From the NCBI GenBank assembly GCA_934149165.1, contig CAKPDY010000004.1, positions 14,109 to 78,108 of the forward strand: 64,000 bases of DNA. The letters run 5' to 3'. This document shows, in pieces, positions 19,361 through 26,615 of this stretch. The translations under genes and the position numbers were made by a program. Under the pieces are notes generated by a model. It was not told where the DNA came from. It worked only from the letters and a program-made list of their open reading frames with translations, and did not search any database. Source of the stretch: an uncultured Clostridia bacterium. Lineage in GTDB: Bacteria; Bacillota; Clostridia; TANB77; CAG-508. Position 1 is the first letter of the stretch. Each line of letters opens with the position of its first letter.

Positions 19361-20932
19361 TTAATTATCTGTACTTATATATTGTTGCCTACTACTTGTA
19401 GGTTTACTTGGTATTGTTCTTTTTAATTTTTTATTTTCTAAAAGCATATTTATATATTTTTCTCTAAATCCTCTTACATTTTTATACCCAAAGAAATTTG
19501 CAATTTCTTTTAAACTCTTTGGCTCTTTGCAAAAATTAATTATATCTTCTTGTATTGTTTCATTTTTATTAACTTGTGCATTAACTTGTGCATTAACTTG
19601 TGCATTAACTTGTGCATTAACTTGTGCATTAATATTTTTTTGATTATTATTTAATGTTTCAGGATATAATTCTGGATATTCTCCATTATAAAATGTAACA
19701 ACAAAATCTTCTCTTTCATTAACAAATATAGGTTCTGGCAATTTAGCTTCTTTCATTTTATCTTCCATAGTCGAAATTCCGGTATGTCTATTTTCAATTA
19801 TACCACCTAATATTTCTAATAATTTTACAATAGTTTCATTTCTTACTTCCATTGCTTTTCTTGTTTTTAATAATTCTAAAGTATTTGATCCATACAAATT
19901 TCCAACATTTCTAAATTCAATTCTGTCCTTATATATAGTAACCATACTATATACGCCTGTTTTTAAATCACTATAATCTCTATGAATAATCATATTAGCT
20001 ATAGCTTCTCTTAGTGCATCCATCGGATATTGTGTTATATCTGTTCTAAGTCCTGTTTTATCACTAATAATAACCTTAACCTTCATATTCCTACTTATAA
20101 AACTTATTGTTTCTTGATACATTTCAGCTATATTGCCTTCAATTCTTTTATTATCATCAAATCTTTGTCCAACTTCTCCCAAATTAGCAACCTCAAATCC
20201 AGGAATTACAATTGCTGCAACAAACCATTGTGGAAAGAACCTTTGTGGATATATACCAAAAACCATTACACCAGCAACAGTAGGAAATATTTTATCTTCC
20301 ACTTGTGTTAAAGCTCCATATTGCAATAATATTTCTTCATCACTAAATTCCGCAAATTTAGGCTTGTCTATTTTAGCATTCACTATAAATTTATTTAAAA
20401 GATTTTCATCTAAATCTTTTATTGTTGCTCTCGTAACAGCTTTCAAATCATCTTTTACATTTTCTCTATATGAAATACACTTATATATTTCATATTCAGT
20501 CATATGGTCATCTCTATCACCAATTCTTGTATACGCTCCATTATGCAATCCTTTTGGTTTATAATAACATGGCTTATTTCTTTGATTTAATGCATCAACT
20601 CTAACAGCAACAACATTTTTATCTTCTATATTTATTATATTTATTTCAGGTCTTATAACTGGTTCAAATTCCGTACTACACAAATTAGTTATATTTTTTT
20701 GTAAATCATTTGCATCATAAACTCCAACTACCTCAAAAGTAGTTTTATTCTTATGCTTTTTTTCTTCAACACCAAATAATATAACTCCTCCAATTGTATT
20801 TGAAAAACTAGAAATAGTATCATAATATTTATCTGGTTTTCCAGCATTTGCTGTTTTTGTTTCAATACAAATGGTTTCTGTTTGCTTTTCATTTAATTCT
20901 TGAATCATTCCTAAAACATCTTCTTTATTCAT
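19361..20932 (-). CDS. AlbA_2 (Schlafen-like) domain protein with HATPase-like region
   Basis: About 523 residues from ATG 20932, preceded by AGGAGA at 8 nt. N-terminal AlbA_2 domain (ETICIETKTANAG; FSNTIGGVILFGVEE), a middle with the GHKL-type fold common to this group (MDALREAIANMIIHRDYSD; HTGISTMEDKM), then a linker of AQVN repeats and a C-terminal winged-helix (FCKEPKSLKEIANFFGYKNV). Such proteins are frequent cargo of mobile elements and often called transcriptional regulators or RecG-like; biochemical role unclear. Confidence 0.82.
   Translation of the reverse strand: MNKEDVLGMIQELNEKQTETICIETKTANAGKPDKYYDTISSFSNTIGGVILFGVEEKKHKNKTTFEVVGVYDANDLQKNITNLCSTEFEPVIRPEINIINIEDKNVVAVRVDALNQRNKPCYYKPKGLHNGAYTRIGDRDDHMTEYEIYKCISYRENVKDDLKAVTRATIKDLDENLLNKFIVNAKIDKPKFAEFSDEEILLQYGALTQVEDKIFPTVAGVMVFGIYPQRFFPQWFVAAIVIPGFEVANLGEVGQRFDDNKRIEGNIAEMYQETISFISRNMKVKVIISDKTGLRTDITQYPMDALREAIANMIIHRDYSDLKTGVYSMVTIYKDRIEFRNVGNLYGSNTLELLKTRKAMEVRNETIVKLLEILGGIIENRHTGISTMEDKMKEAKLPEPIFVNEREDFVVTFYNGEYPELYPETLNNNQKNINAQVNAQVNAQVNAQVNAQVNKNETIQEDIINFCKEPKSLKEIANFFGYKNVRGFREKYINMLLENKKLKRTIPSKPTSSRQQYISTDN
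19569..19628 (-). repeat. Five perfect 12-bp tandem repeats encoding (AQVN)5
   Basis: Unit TTAACTTGTGCA on the plus strand, five identical copies. It codes for a linker between the ATPase-like and winged-helix parts. Perfect identity implies recent slippage and likely copy-number variation that always keeps frame. Confidence 0.95.
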
Positions 20933-21112
20933 CCTAGAAATCTCCTCTATCTGTTTTTTTAATAATTTTATCATATTTATCTTATTTATTCTACATTGAT
21001 TATAAATTTTTTTAAATATTATATATCTTTTACATTGATATATTTTTATTTTATATTATTTACAAAACTAATATAAAAACATACATATTAATATTTATTA
21101 AAAAAATTAATT

Positions 21113-21298
21113 TTATAATTTCAATTCATCATCTTCCAATACCTCGTGAGAATTTTGATAAGAACTTGAATCTTTATAATCAAATATTATCTTATTATCA
21201 TTCTCAACTAAATTATAAGCAAGACTTCCCGCGAATGCTTGTACAATTTGTTCTTCAGTATTAGGATTTATAAACGTAATCTTCAAACCCTTTTTCAA
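21113..21298 (-). CDS. Small protein of the spoIIID element (possible directionality factor)
   Basis: About 61 residues. Start taken as TTG 21298 (KKGLKITFINPNTEEQ) because AAGGAAGG lies 8 nt before it; a TTG at 21322 and a GTG at 21307 are in frame alternatives. Basic N-terminus, strongly acidic C-terminus (EVLEDDELKL). No known family recognised with certainty. It is the first complete frame after the broken spoIIID, so sigma-E transcription from spoIIID would run toward it. That position and its size make it a candidate recombination directionality factor, which is inference only. Confidence 0.5.
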   Translation of the reverse strand: MKKGLKITFINPNTEEQIVQAFAGSLAYNLVENDNKIIFDYKDSSSYQNSHEVLEDDELKL

Positions 21299-21386
21299 AA
21301 CTCTCACCTTCCTTCTTTTCAATACTATTATTAAAAGTTTAAAAATATTACAAAAAAAATACGCTTATCCAAACCCAAAGCATATT

Positions 21387-21593
21387 TCATACATATATTC
21401 TTTTATTTTTTATACTACTTACATTTACTACATTACTTACTCTTTTTGGAGCATCAAAAGCAAATTTAAATCCTTTATTCAAAACTAAATCACTAGAATT
21501 TTTATCATATCGAAACATTCCTCTATTCCATTTTACAAAAGCTAAATCTGAAATTTCATTTGCATAGCAAAAAAAATATCTGCAATCTTTAAA
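21387..21593 (-). pseudogene. Short gene remnant inside the element
   Basis: Open frame of about 68 codons without ATG/GTG start or ribosome site, reading ...FFCYANEISDLAFVKWNRG...KGFKFAFDAPKRVS.... It has protein-like composition but is not recognised; probably a decayed gene. Confidence 0.35.
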
Positions 21594-21675
21594 TTACAAA
21601 TGCCTTTTTTATTAAATATTTAATTTTCTTTGCCCTAATGTTTTATTTTCAGCCAAATAAAACTGCAAGATAATA

Positions 21676-21711
21676 AATTAGTGCCTACTTATAAAAGTAG
21701 GCACTAATTTT
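21676..21711. terminator. Strong hairpin downstream of the broken spoIIID
   Basis: Stem AATTAGTGCCTACTT / AAGTAGGCACTAATT, 15 bp perfect, loop ATAA. T-run is clear on the plus strand (TTTTT) and weak on the minus strand, so it may only partly stop transcription from spoIIID. Confidence 0.6.
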
Positions 21712-21756
21712 TGCCACTTTTTGTATGTTTTTCAGTGGATTTTTTGCCACTTTTTG
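21708..21756. repeat. Two perfect 16-bp direct repeats 33 bp apart
   Basis: TTTTTGCCACTTTTTG at 21708-21723 and 21741-21756, between the hairpin and the end of the broken spoIIID. Could be binding sites for an element protein; no family recognised. Confidence 0.6.
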
Positions 21757-21761
21757 CACAT

Positions 21762-22025
21762 TTATTTTATAACTAATCCCAACTTAACAACAGGATTTTT
21801 TATACTTAAGAAAACGCCATTAATTTCAATGCTTTCAGGGATTTTCCAAACAGAATTATCTGCACCTACATACTCACTTTTTCTACCGTTCCAGAGTGTT
21901 ACATCCGTGTGTACTGTAGATTTAGAAATGCCGAATTTTTTAGCTGCACCTCTAACTGTATCTTTTGAGTCAACTATATAATGTGCAAGTTCACAAGCAC
22001 GTTGTTCTATTGAATAATTTTTCAT
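21762..22025 (-). CDS. spoIIID: SpoIIID, N-terminal half fused to an element-encoded tail
   Basis: Residues 1-39 are SpoIIID with the helix-turn-helix intact (YIVDSKDTVRGAAKKFGISK then STVH). After STVH the sequence leaves the family at the core CAGTACA (minus strand; plus 21910-21916) and continues with 48 element-encoded residues to the stop at 21762. SpoIIID is the mother-cell DNA-binding protein that reshapes the sigma-E regulon and activates sigK. The 87-residue hybrid lacks the C-terminal helix and basic tail needed for strong DNA binding, so it should not function until the element is excised. Confidence 0.93.
   Translation of the reverse strand: MKNYSIEQRACELAHYIVDSKDTVRGAAKKFGISKSTVHTDVTLWNGRKSEYVGADNSVWKIPESIEINGVFLSIKNPVVKLGLVIK
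21883..21916 (-). other. Attachment site at the far edge: core plus P' arm
   Basis: Core TGTACTG at 21910-21916 and arm 21883-21909 (plus strand CTACCGTTCCAGAGTGTTAC then ATCCGTG). Joined to the other edge it forms a 56-bp imperfect palindrome centred on the dinucleotide CA at the end of the core, the expected layout of a serine-recombinase attP. Confidence 0.85.
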
Positions 22026-22049
22026 AATGAAACCCCCATGTGAATACTT

Positions 22050-22086
22050 TTGTTTAATTGTATTCGCAGGGGGGTTGTATTATAAC
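22050..22086 (-). promoter_or_regulatory. Candidate sigma-E promoter of spoIIID
   Basis: Minus-strand GTTATA (plus 22081-22086), 16 bases, AATACAAT (plus 22057-22064). This fits the sigma-E pattern ATA-N16-18-CATANNNT with one mismatch. The start of transcription near 22050 leaves a 25-base leader with GGGGG before the ATG at 22025. Confidence 0.65.
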
Positions 22087-22185
22087 TAACGTTTTTGTTT
22101 TTAATTTATATTCAATATTTTTTAATAATTGTTTTATCTATATATTTCCATTTTCTACAGTTTTGCATATTTACAAGTATACATT

Positions 22186-22653
22186 TTACTTTTTAATTAA
22201 ATCTCCATCTTCTGTAATAATATATATTTTATCAAAATCAGTCATAAACTCCTCAAATGTTTTACTTGAAGTTACATCATTACCTGATACTGTATAACAT
22301 AATATATATTTAGCATCTATAATAGTTATTTTACCATCTTTATTAGAATCTAAATATTTAATAGCATAATCGTAATCAGTTACATCTCTTGATAATCCTT
22401 CGCTTACATATTGCAAAACTAGATATGCATCATATGAATCTACTTTTCCATTTGCATCTAAATCTCCCATATTCTTTAATTGCTCTTTTGTTGCAATACT
22501 TAATTTTGCCTTTTCTAAATTGTTCTTTGTATTTTCTGAATTTCCATCATTAGCAGCATTTGAATCTATTGTTATAATTTTGCACACTGGAATAATTAAT
22601 AATACCAATAAAAAAGTTATAATAATATTACATATTAGCTTTCTGTTCTTCAT
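22186..22653 (-). CDS. Secreted dockerin-domain protein
   Basis: 155 residues. Signal peptide or membrane anchor (residues 5-26), short linker, then a type I dockerin with two Ca-binding loops: DLDANGKVDSYDAYLVLQYV and YLDSNKDGKITIIDAKYIL. No catalytic domain, so it is little more than a secreted dockerin. First of four neighbouring cohesin/dockerin genes on one strand. Confidence 0.88.
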   Translation of the reverse strand: MKNRKLICNIIITFLLVLLIIPVCKIITIDSNAANDGNSENTKNNLEKAKLSIATKEQLKNMGDLDANGKVDSYDAYLVLQYVSEGLSRDVTDYDYAIKYLDSNKDGKITIIDAKYILCYTVSGNDVTSSKTFEEFMTDFDKIYIITEDGDLIKK

Positions 22654-22676
22654 TTGAATTTCACCTCTTTTTCATA

Positions 22677-24833
22677 TTATTCTTTAGGTTCTATAGTCAA
22701 TCCATCTTCACTTACTACAAACTTCTCATCAAATACTTTTACTAATTCCTCCATAGTTGAGTTTTCTTCTATATATTTTACTGCATGCAAACAATAATAT
22801 CTTAATATCCATGCACTATCTATTGGTGTTATTTTACCATCTCCATTACAATCCCCATATTGTTCTACAACTTTATATTCAGACATATCAATTTCAGCTA
22901 AGACATCTGTAGCATATGCTAAAATTATATTAGCATCACTAACATCAATTACTCCATCTGCATTTACATCTCCTAGCTTTCTATCTTTTTCTTTATCTAT
23001 ATCTATATTTAATGTTCTTTGTACTGTTCCCTTATTATTCGGTGCTGAACTACCACTACGTATTTGTGCAGGAGCATATGAACTTATTTTTTTCTCGAAT
23101 TCTGATGCATTTAATATTATCTTTATAATAATATTACTATCACCAGTTTTTCCATATACACTCTTTAATGCTGATACTGTGTTTTGTGATGGTTCTTTAC
23201 CAATTATATATTTATACGCATTAGTACATACATCATATGTGTAAATTGCTTTTCGTCCATTTTTTTCATATGATTCATTACTTAGTACTATTGGTTGTAT
23301 TGTTTTAAACATATTTTTTCCATTTTGTATATATCTATTATATGCATCTGTAAGCTCAGCTTCTGTTGCCTGTCTTTGTAATGTATTTTGATACAACTCA
23401 GTTATGTATTTTTTTAATGTTTCTTCATCTACTGTATAAATTTTTTCCGCAACATCTTTTACATCTACTATACTTTGTGTAACCTGCACTATACTTGATG
23501 TGTCTTTTTTTGAATTTATTACTGCATTTCCTCTAGCGACTGCATCATTATATTCCTTTTCTGCTTTATTATAATTAGTATTAGCATTATCTACTTCTTC
23601 TTTAGTAGCCTTTTCATCTACATAGTCATTTTGAACTGCTTTACGATATGCATCCCAATATTCTAATGTACCACCTGTTTTTAAAACCTCTGTTAGTGCA
23701 TGAAAATCTTGAGCTTCTTTAGATAGTGCTTGTAATTCTTTTAACCTTTGTTGTTCATATAAATAACTTGCTTTATCTTGATTTGCTTTCTGTGCTGCTT
23801 CTATCTTAAGTTTTTTATCATTTTCTTCTGCTTCAAGCTTTTGTTTCATTTCATCTGTAAGCTTAATCATTTCTTCATATGATTGTGTCACTTTATAAAT
23901 ATCATCTAATATTTTTGTTAATTGATCATTTTTTAAGCTTAATTCATAATTATACATTTCATTTAGCATTGAACCTATTGATTTTTGATATTTTTGTAAA
24001 TCTTCCATTGTTTTTATTGCATTATTTCCTATTTGTTTTTGGTAATTTTCTATACACAATTGCATTTCATCACATAATTCTTTAGTTATTTCATCCTTAA
24101 GAAGTTCATTTGAAATTTTTATTTCACTTATTTCTCCTAATTTTTCATTTACATATGACACCGCATTATTTTTAATATTTTCAAAATTTTTATAATTACC
24201 ATTAGCATCTATTTTTCCACTTTTGTACCCTTCATTATAAATTTCTTCATATTTATTACATAATGAAAATGCATAGTCTACTTTTTCTGTAGTTCCTCCT
24301 CCTAATTCAGATACTGTTTTTGAAGAAACATCTATAAAAGTTTGTTTATTTTTTTCAATTTCTTTTATTTCTTCTTTTAATTTTTGGGCTTTTATTATAT
24401 CTCCGCTTACTACTGCATTGTTATATTCAATTACTTTTAAATTTTTTGCTCCTTCAAATTTTTTTAATGATATTTCAGCCATTCCTGGACTTATTGCTGG
24501 CGAATTTGGCCCATAACTTTGGTTTCCACTTTTACCTAAATCATTGCCTTGATTCTGTGTTTTTCCACCATCTGTTTTAACCTTTTGAGGTTGACTTCCA
24601 CCAGAACCAGAACTTCCTCCAGAGCTAGAACCTCCTTTAGGACCATAATTTCCATTATAACTAGAACCTCCTTTAGAGCCAGAACCTCCTCCAGAACTAG
24701 AACCGCCTCCAGAGCCGTTGCCTCCTCCAGAACCATAATTTCCATTAGCTGCTAAAGTCCTGCTACTAACAAATATAATATTTATTAATAAACTTACTAA
24801 AATAAAAATAAGTAATATTTTTTTCCTTTTCAT
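22677..24833 (-). CDS. Large secreted coiled-coil protein with DUF4214 and dockerin domains
   Basis: 718 residues. Signal peptide (1-28); Gly/Ser-rich low-complexity stretch (30-110); long helical and coiled-coil region (115-450); DUF4214-like helical domain (YITELYQNTLQRQATEAELT, about 480-585); C-terminal dockerin (GDVNADGVIDVSDANIILAY; DCNGDGKITPIDSAWILRYY). DUF4214 occurs in surface proteins and S-layer-like scaffolds. No enzymatic motif is visible. Likely binds a neighbouring cohesin. Confidence 0.85.
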   Translation of the reverse strand: MKRKKILLIFILVSLLINIIFVSSRTLAANGNYGSGGGNGSGGGSSSGGGSGSKGGSSYNGNYGPKGGSSSGGSSGSGGSQPQKVKTDGGKTQNQGNDLGKSGNQSYGPNSPAISPGMAEISLKKFEGAKNLKVIEYNNAVVSGDIIKAQKLKEEIKEIEKNKQTFIDVSSKTVSELGGGTTEKVDYAFSLCNKYEEIYNEGYKSGKIDANGNYKNFENIKNNAVSYVNEKLGEISEIKISNELLKDEITKELCDEMQLCIENYQKQIGNNAIKTMEDLQKYQKSIGSMLNEMYNYELSLKNDQLTKILDDIYKVTQSYEEMIKLTDEMKQKLEAEENDKKLKIEAAQKANQDKASYLYEQQRLKELQALSKEAQDFHALTEVLKTGGTLEYWDAYRKAVQNDYVDEKATKEEVDNANTNYNKAEKEYNDAVARGNAVINSKKDTSSIVQVTQSIVDVKDVAEKIYTVDEETLKKYITELYQNTLQRQATEAELTDAYNRYIQNGKNMFKTIQPIVLSNESYEKNGRKAIYTYDVCTNAYKYIIGKEPSQNTVSALKSVYGKTGDSNIIIKIILNASEFEKKISSYAPAQIRSGSSAPNNKGTVQRTLNIDIDKEKDRKLGDVNADGVIDVSDANIILAYATDVLAEIDMSEYKVVEQYGDCNGDGKITPIDSAWILRYYCLHAVKYIEENSTMEELVKVFDEKFVVSEDGLTIEPKE

Positions 24834-24851
24834 ATGATTTTTCCCCCTACT

Positions 24852-25511
24852 TTATTTTCTTTTTTTATTTTTTAAACAATATACTAAAATACTAATAATT
24901 ATAATTACAAACATACTTACACTAACACATATAATAATAATCTTTTTCTTATTTGTATTTTTATTTTCTGTTTGTATATTTTCTTCTGCTTCAAGTGGAT
25001 TTATAACTTTAATACTAGAGTTTCCTACATAGTATCCTACTAACTCTCCATCTTCTTTTGATACTATTTTATTTACTTCACCTACTAGTACATCATAACT
25101 TGTATATGGTTCTGCATTTTCTGGTACTTTGAATATTAAATTTCCTATAGGAACAATTCCTGTTATATCTGTATCATTTGAAAAAGCCAATACAATTTCT
25201 CCATTATCTTTATTTACTGATGCTACTACATTTTTCATTCCACCTTGTATTTCTTCAAACTTTACAAATTCTAATTCTTTATAATATAAAATCTTCACAT
25301 CTGCTGCTGATATACCTTTTACACTTTCCATATATACTGGTACATATATATTATATCCAGCTTGTGTTTCTCCACCTTCTACATAAAAAGTTGGATTATC
25401 TGTTATATCATCATTTGTAGCATTTACATTATTAAAATAAGTACTTATACTAAAAATCATAATAATAGTTGCAATTATTATGATAAATTTATTTGTTAAT
25501 TTTTTCATCAT
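24852..25511 (-). CDS. Membrane-anchored cohesin-domain protein
   Basis: 219 residues. Signal peptide, one cohesin-like domain (YVEGGETQAGYNIYVPVYM; AADVKILYYKELEFVKFEEI; ASVNKDNGEIVLAFSND; VPIGNLIFKVPE), then a C-terminal membrane helix and basic tail (YCLKNKKRK). It would display a single cohesin at the cell surface. Follows the second cohesin gene by 19 bases. Confidence 0.85.
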   Translation of the reverse strand: MMKKLTNKFIIIIATIIMIFSISTYFNNVNATNDDITDNPTFYVEGGETQAGYNIYVPVYMESVKGISAADVKILYYKELEFVKFEEIQGGMKNVVASVNKDNGEIVLAFSNDTDITGIVPIGNLIFKVPENAEPYTSYDVLVGEVNKIVSKEDGELVGYYVGNSSIKVINPLEAEENIQTENKNTNKKKIIIICVSVSMFVIIIISILVYCLKNKKRK

Positions 25512-25530
25512 TATAATTCCTCTCTTTTAA

Positions 25531-26364
25531 TTATTTTTTTCTATGTTTAAAATATAATGTTAATATTATTAATCCACATATTATACATATACAAATATAT
25601 GAACTTATTGAACCTGCTTGTACATGATTTCTATTTGCAATTGTTTTATCCTTATCTTGTGATGTTTTTGTTTCTGTGATAATTGGGCTTTCCTCTTTTT
25701 CTGTATCATTTTCTGCATTATTTCCTGTACCATTTAATGTATCTTTCACACCTTCCTCAATTGTAGTACTCTCAACATAATTTGATTTTACTACTGTAAT
25801 AGTTGCATCTTTAAATGGTTCCAATTTTTTAGTTCCATTAAAGTCTTCCATATATGTAAGCTCTGGATTTTTATTCCAACCAATAGTATAAGTTTTTCCT
25901 TTTGGAACATTATATGGAACTTTTATAGTAATTTCTGCATATATATCGTCTTTCACAGTTTCACCATTAAAATTACTTGCCAACACTGTAAATATAAATC
26001 TTTTTTTACCATTAATCTCTATTTCAGAAATTTTGCCATCTTCATCCATCTGAGGACTATATATCTGTTTTCCTTCTATATTAGTTGTTTTTTTTATGTT
26101 TACTAATGTTAATTCCTTATCATATTCAAGTACAGAAACACACCCCATTATCTTAAAAGAACTCAAATTTAATTTTATAGGTATTTCTTCCCCTTCTTCT
26201 ACATCATATTTTTCTTTATCCATATAAAACTTATTTTCTACATTTTCTGCAGTATCAGCTTTAACATATGAATAATTCCAACATATTAGTAATAATGTTA
26301 ATATCATTATCACTATGCATTTAACAAATTTTTCTAAAAATATTCCTCCTTTGTATTTTTTCAC
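25531..26364 (-). CDS. Membrane-anchored cohesin-like protein
   Basis: 277 residues from GTG 26364. N-terminal signal segment (FVKCIVIMILTLLLICW), cohesin-like beta domain (YDVEEGEEIPIKLNLSSFKI; CVSVLEYDKELTLVNI; KRFIFTVLASNFNG), Thr/Glu-rich linker, C-terminal membrane helix. Start is uncertain: the best ribosome site (AGGAGG) serves an ATG at 26371 in another frame that runs only 16 codons (MKSEKIQRRNIFRKIC). Either that is a leader peptide or one base has been gained near 26338-26350. Confidence 0.8.
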   Translation of the reverse strand: MKKYKGGIFLEKFVKCIVIMILTLLLICWNYSYVKADTAENVENKFYMDKEKYDVEEGEEIPIKLNLSSFKIMGCVSVLEYDKELTLVNIKKTTNIEGKQIYSPQMDEDGKISEIEINGKKRFIFTVLASNFNGETVKDDIYAEITIKVPYNVPKGKTYTIGWNKNPELTYMEDFNGTKKLEPFKDATITVVKSNYVESTTIEEGVKDTLNGTGNNAENDTEKEESPIITETKTSQDKDKTIANRNHVQAGSISSYICICIICGLIILTLYFKHRKK

Positions 26365-26615
26365 TTTTCATCTTTCCCTCCTTTGTACCTTTTTAGGTAT
26401 ATTATTATACTACTTAATAATAACATAACATATTTTTCATTTCAACATTTGCATTAAATGTAATATAAATTTAATATTTTTGTAATATTTTTGTAACCTT
26501 TTTGTAACTTTTTGGTAAAAATAATAGAACAATAATATATTTAATACTATTATTGTTCTAAATTTATATAATTGCTTAAGTGTTAAATATTAATAACTAG
26601 TAGTTAAAAATATAT
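26365..26615. other. Intergenic region between the cohesin gene and the GT-C gene
   Basis: About 250 bases with the likely cohesin operon promoter. A repeated phrase (TTTTTGTAA three times near 26480-26510) and a hairpin AATAATAGAACAATAATA / TATTATTGTTCTAAA near 26519-26562 may end the upstream transcript. Confidence 0.4.

Larger units (their letters stand above)
16051..21909 (-). mobile_element. Skin-like 5.86-kb element inserted in spoIIID
   Basis: The segment between two copies of TGTACTG (16051-16057 and 21910-21916) is 5,859 bp. It carries a large serine recombinase at one edge, a 248-residue unknown protein, a damaged nuclease, an AlbA-type protein, a small basic-to-acidic protein and a short remnant, all on the minus strand. 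It has no phage structural or conjugation genes. Removal at the 7-bp core restores spoIIID exactly. The arrangement parallels the skin element in sigK, which its serine recombinase excises in the mother cell. I know of no such report for spoIIID. Confidence 0.9.

Noticed and set aside
19569..19628. CRISPR array
   Set aside because: The units are contiguous 12-bp repeats without spacers and lie within a coding region. No array was seen elsewhere.
16051..21909. Prophage or conjugative element
   Set aside because: No capsid, tail, portal, terminase, relaxase or mating genes; only a recombinase and a few cargo genes.
15912..22025. Two independent SpoIIID paralogues
   Set aside because: Neither piece is complete, they are complementary, and they share the core exactly at the break with a restored frame.
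24536..24755. Open frames of about 70 codons on both strands at the Gly/Ser-rich tract
   Set aside because: They are shadows of the low-complexity coding repeat in the 718-residue protein.
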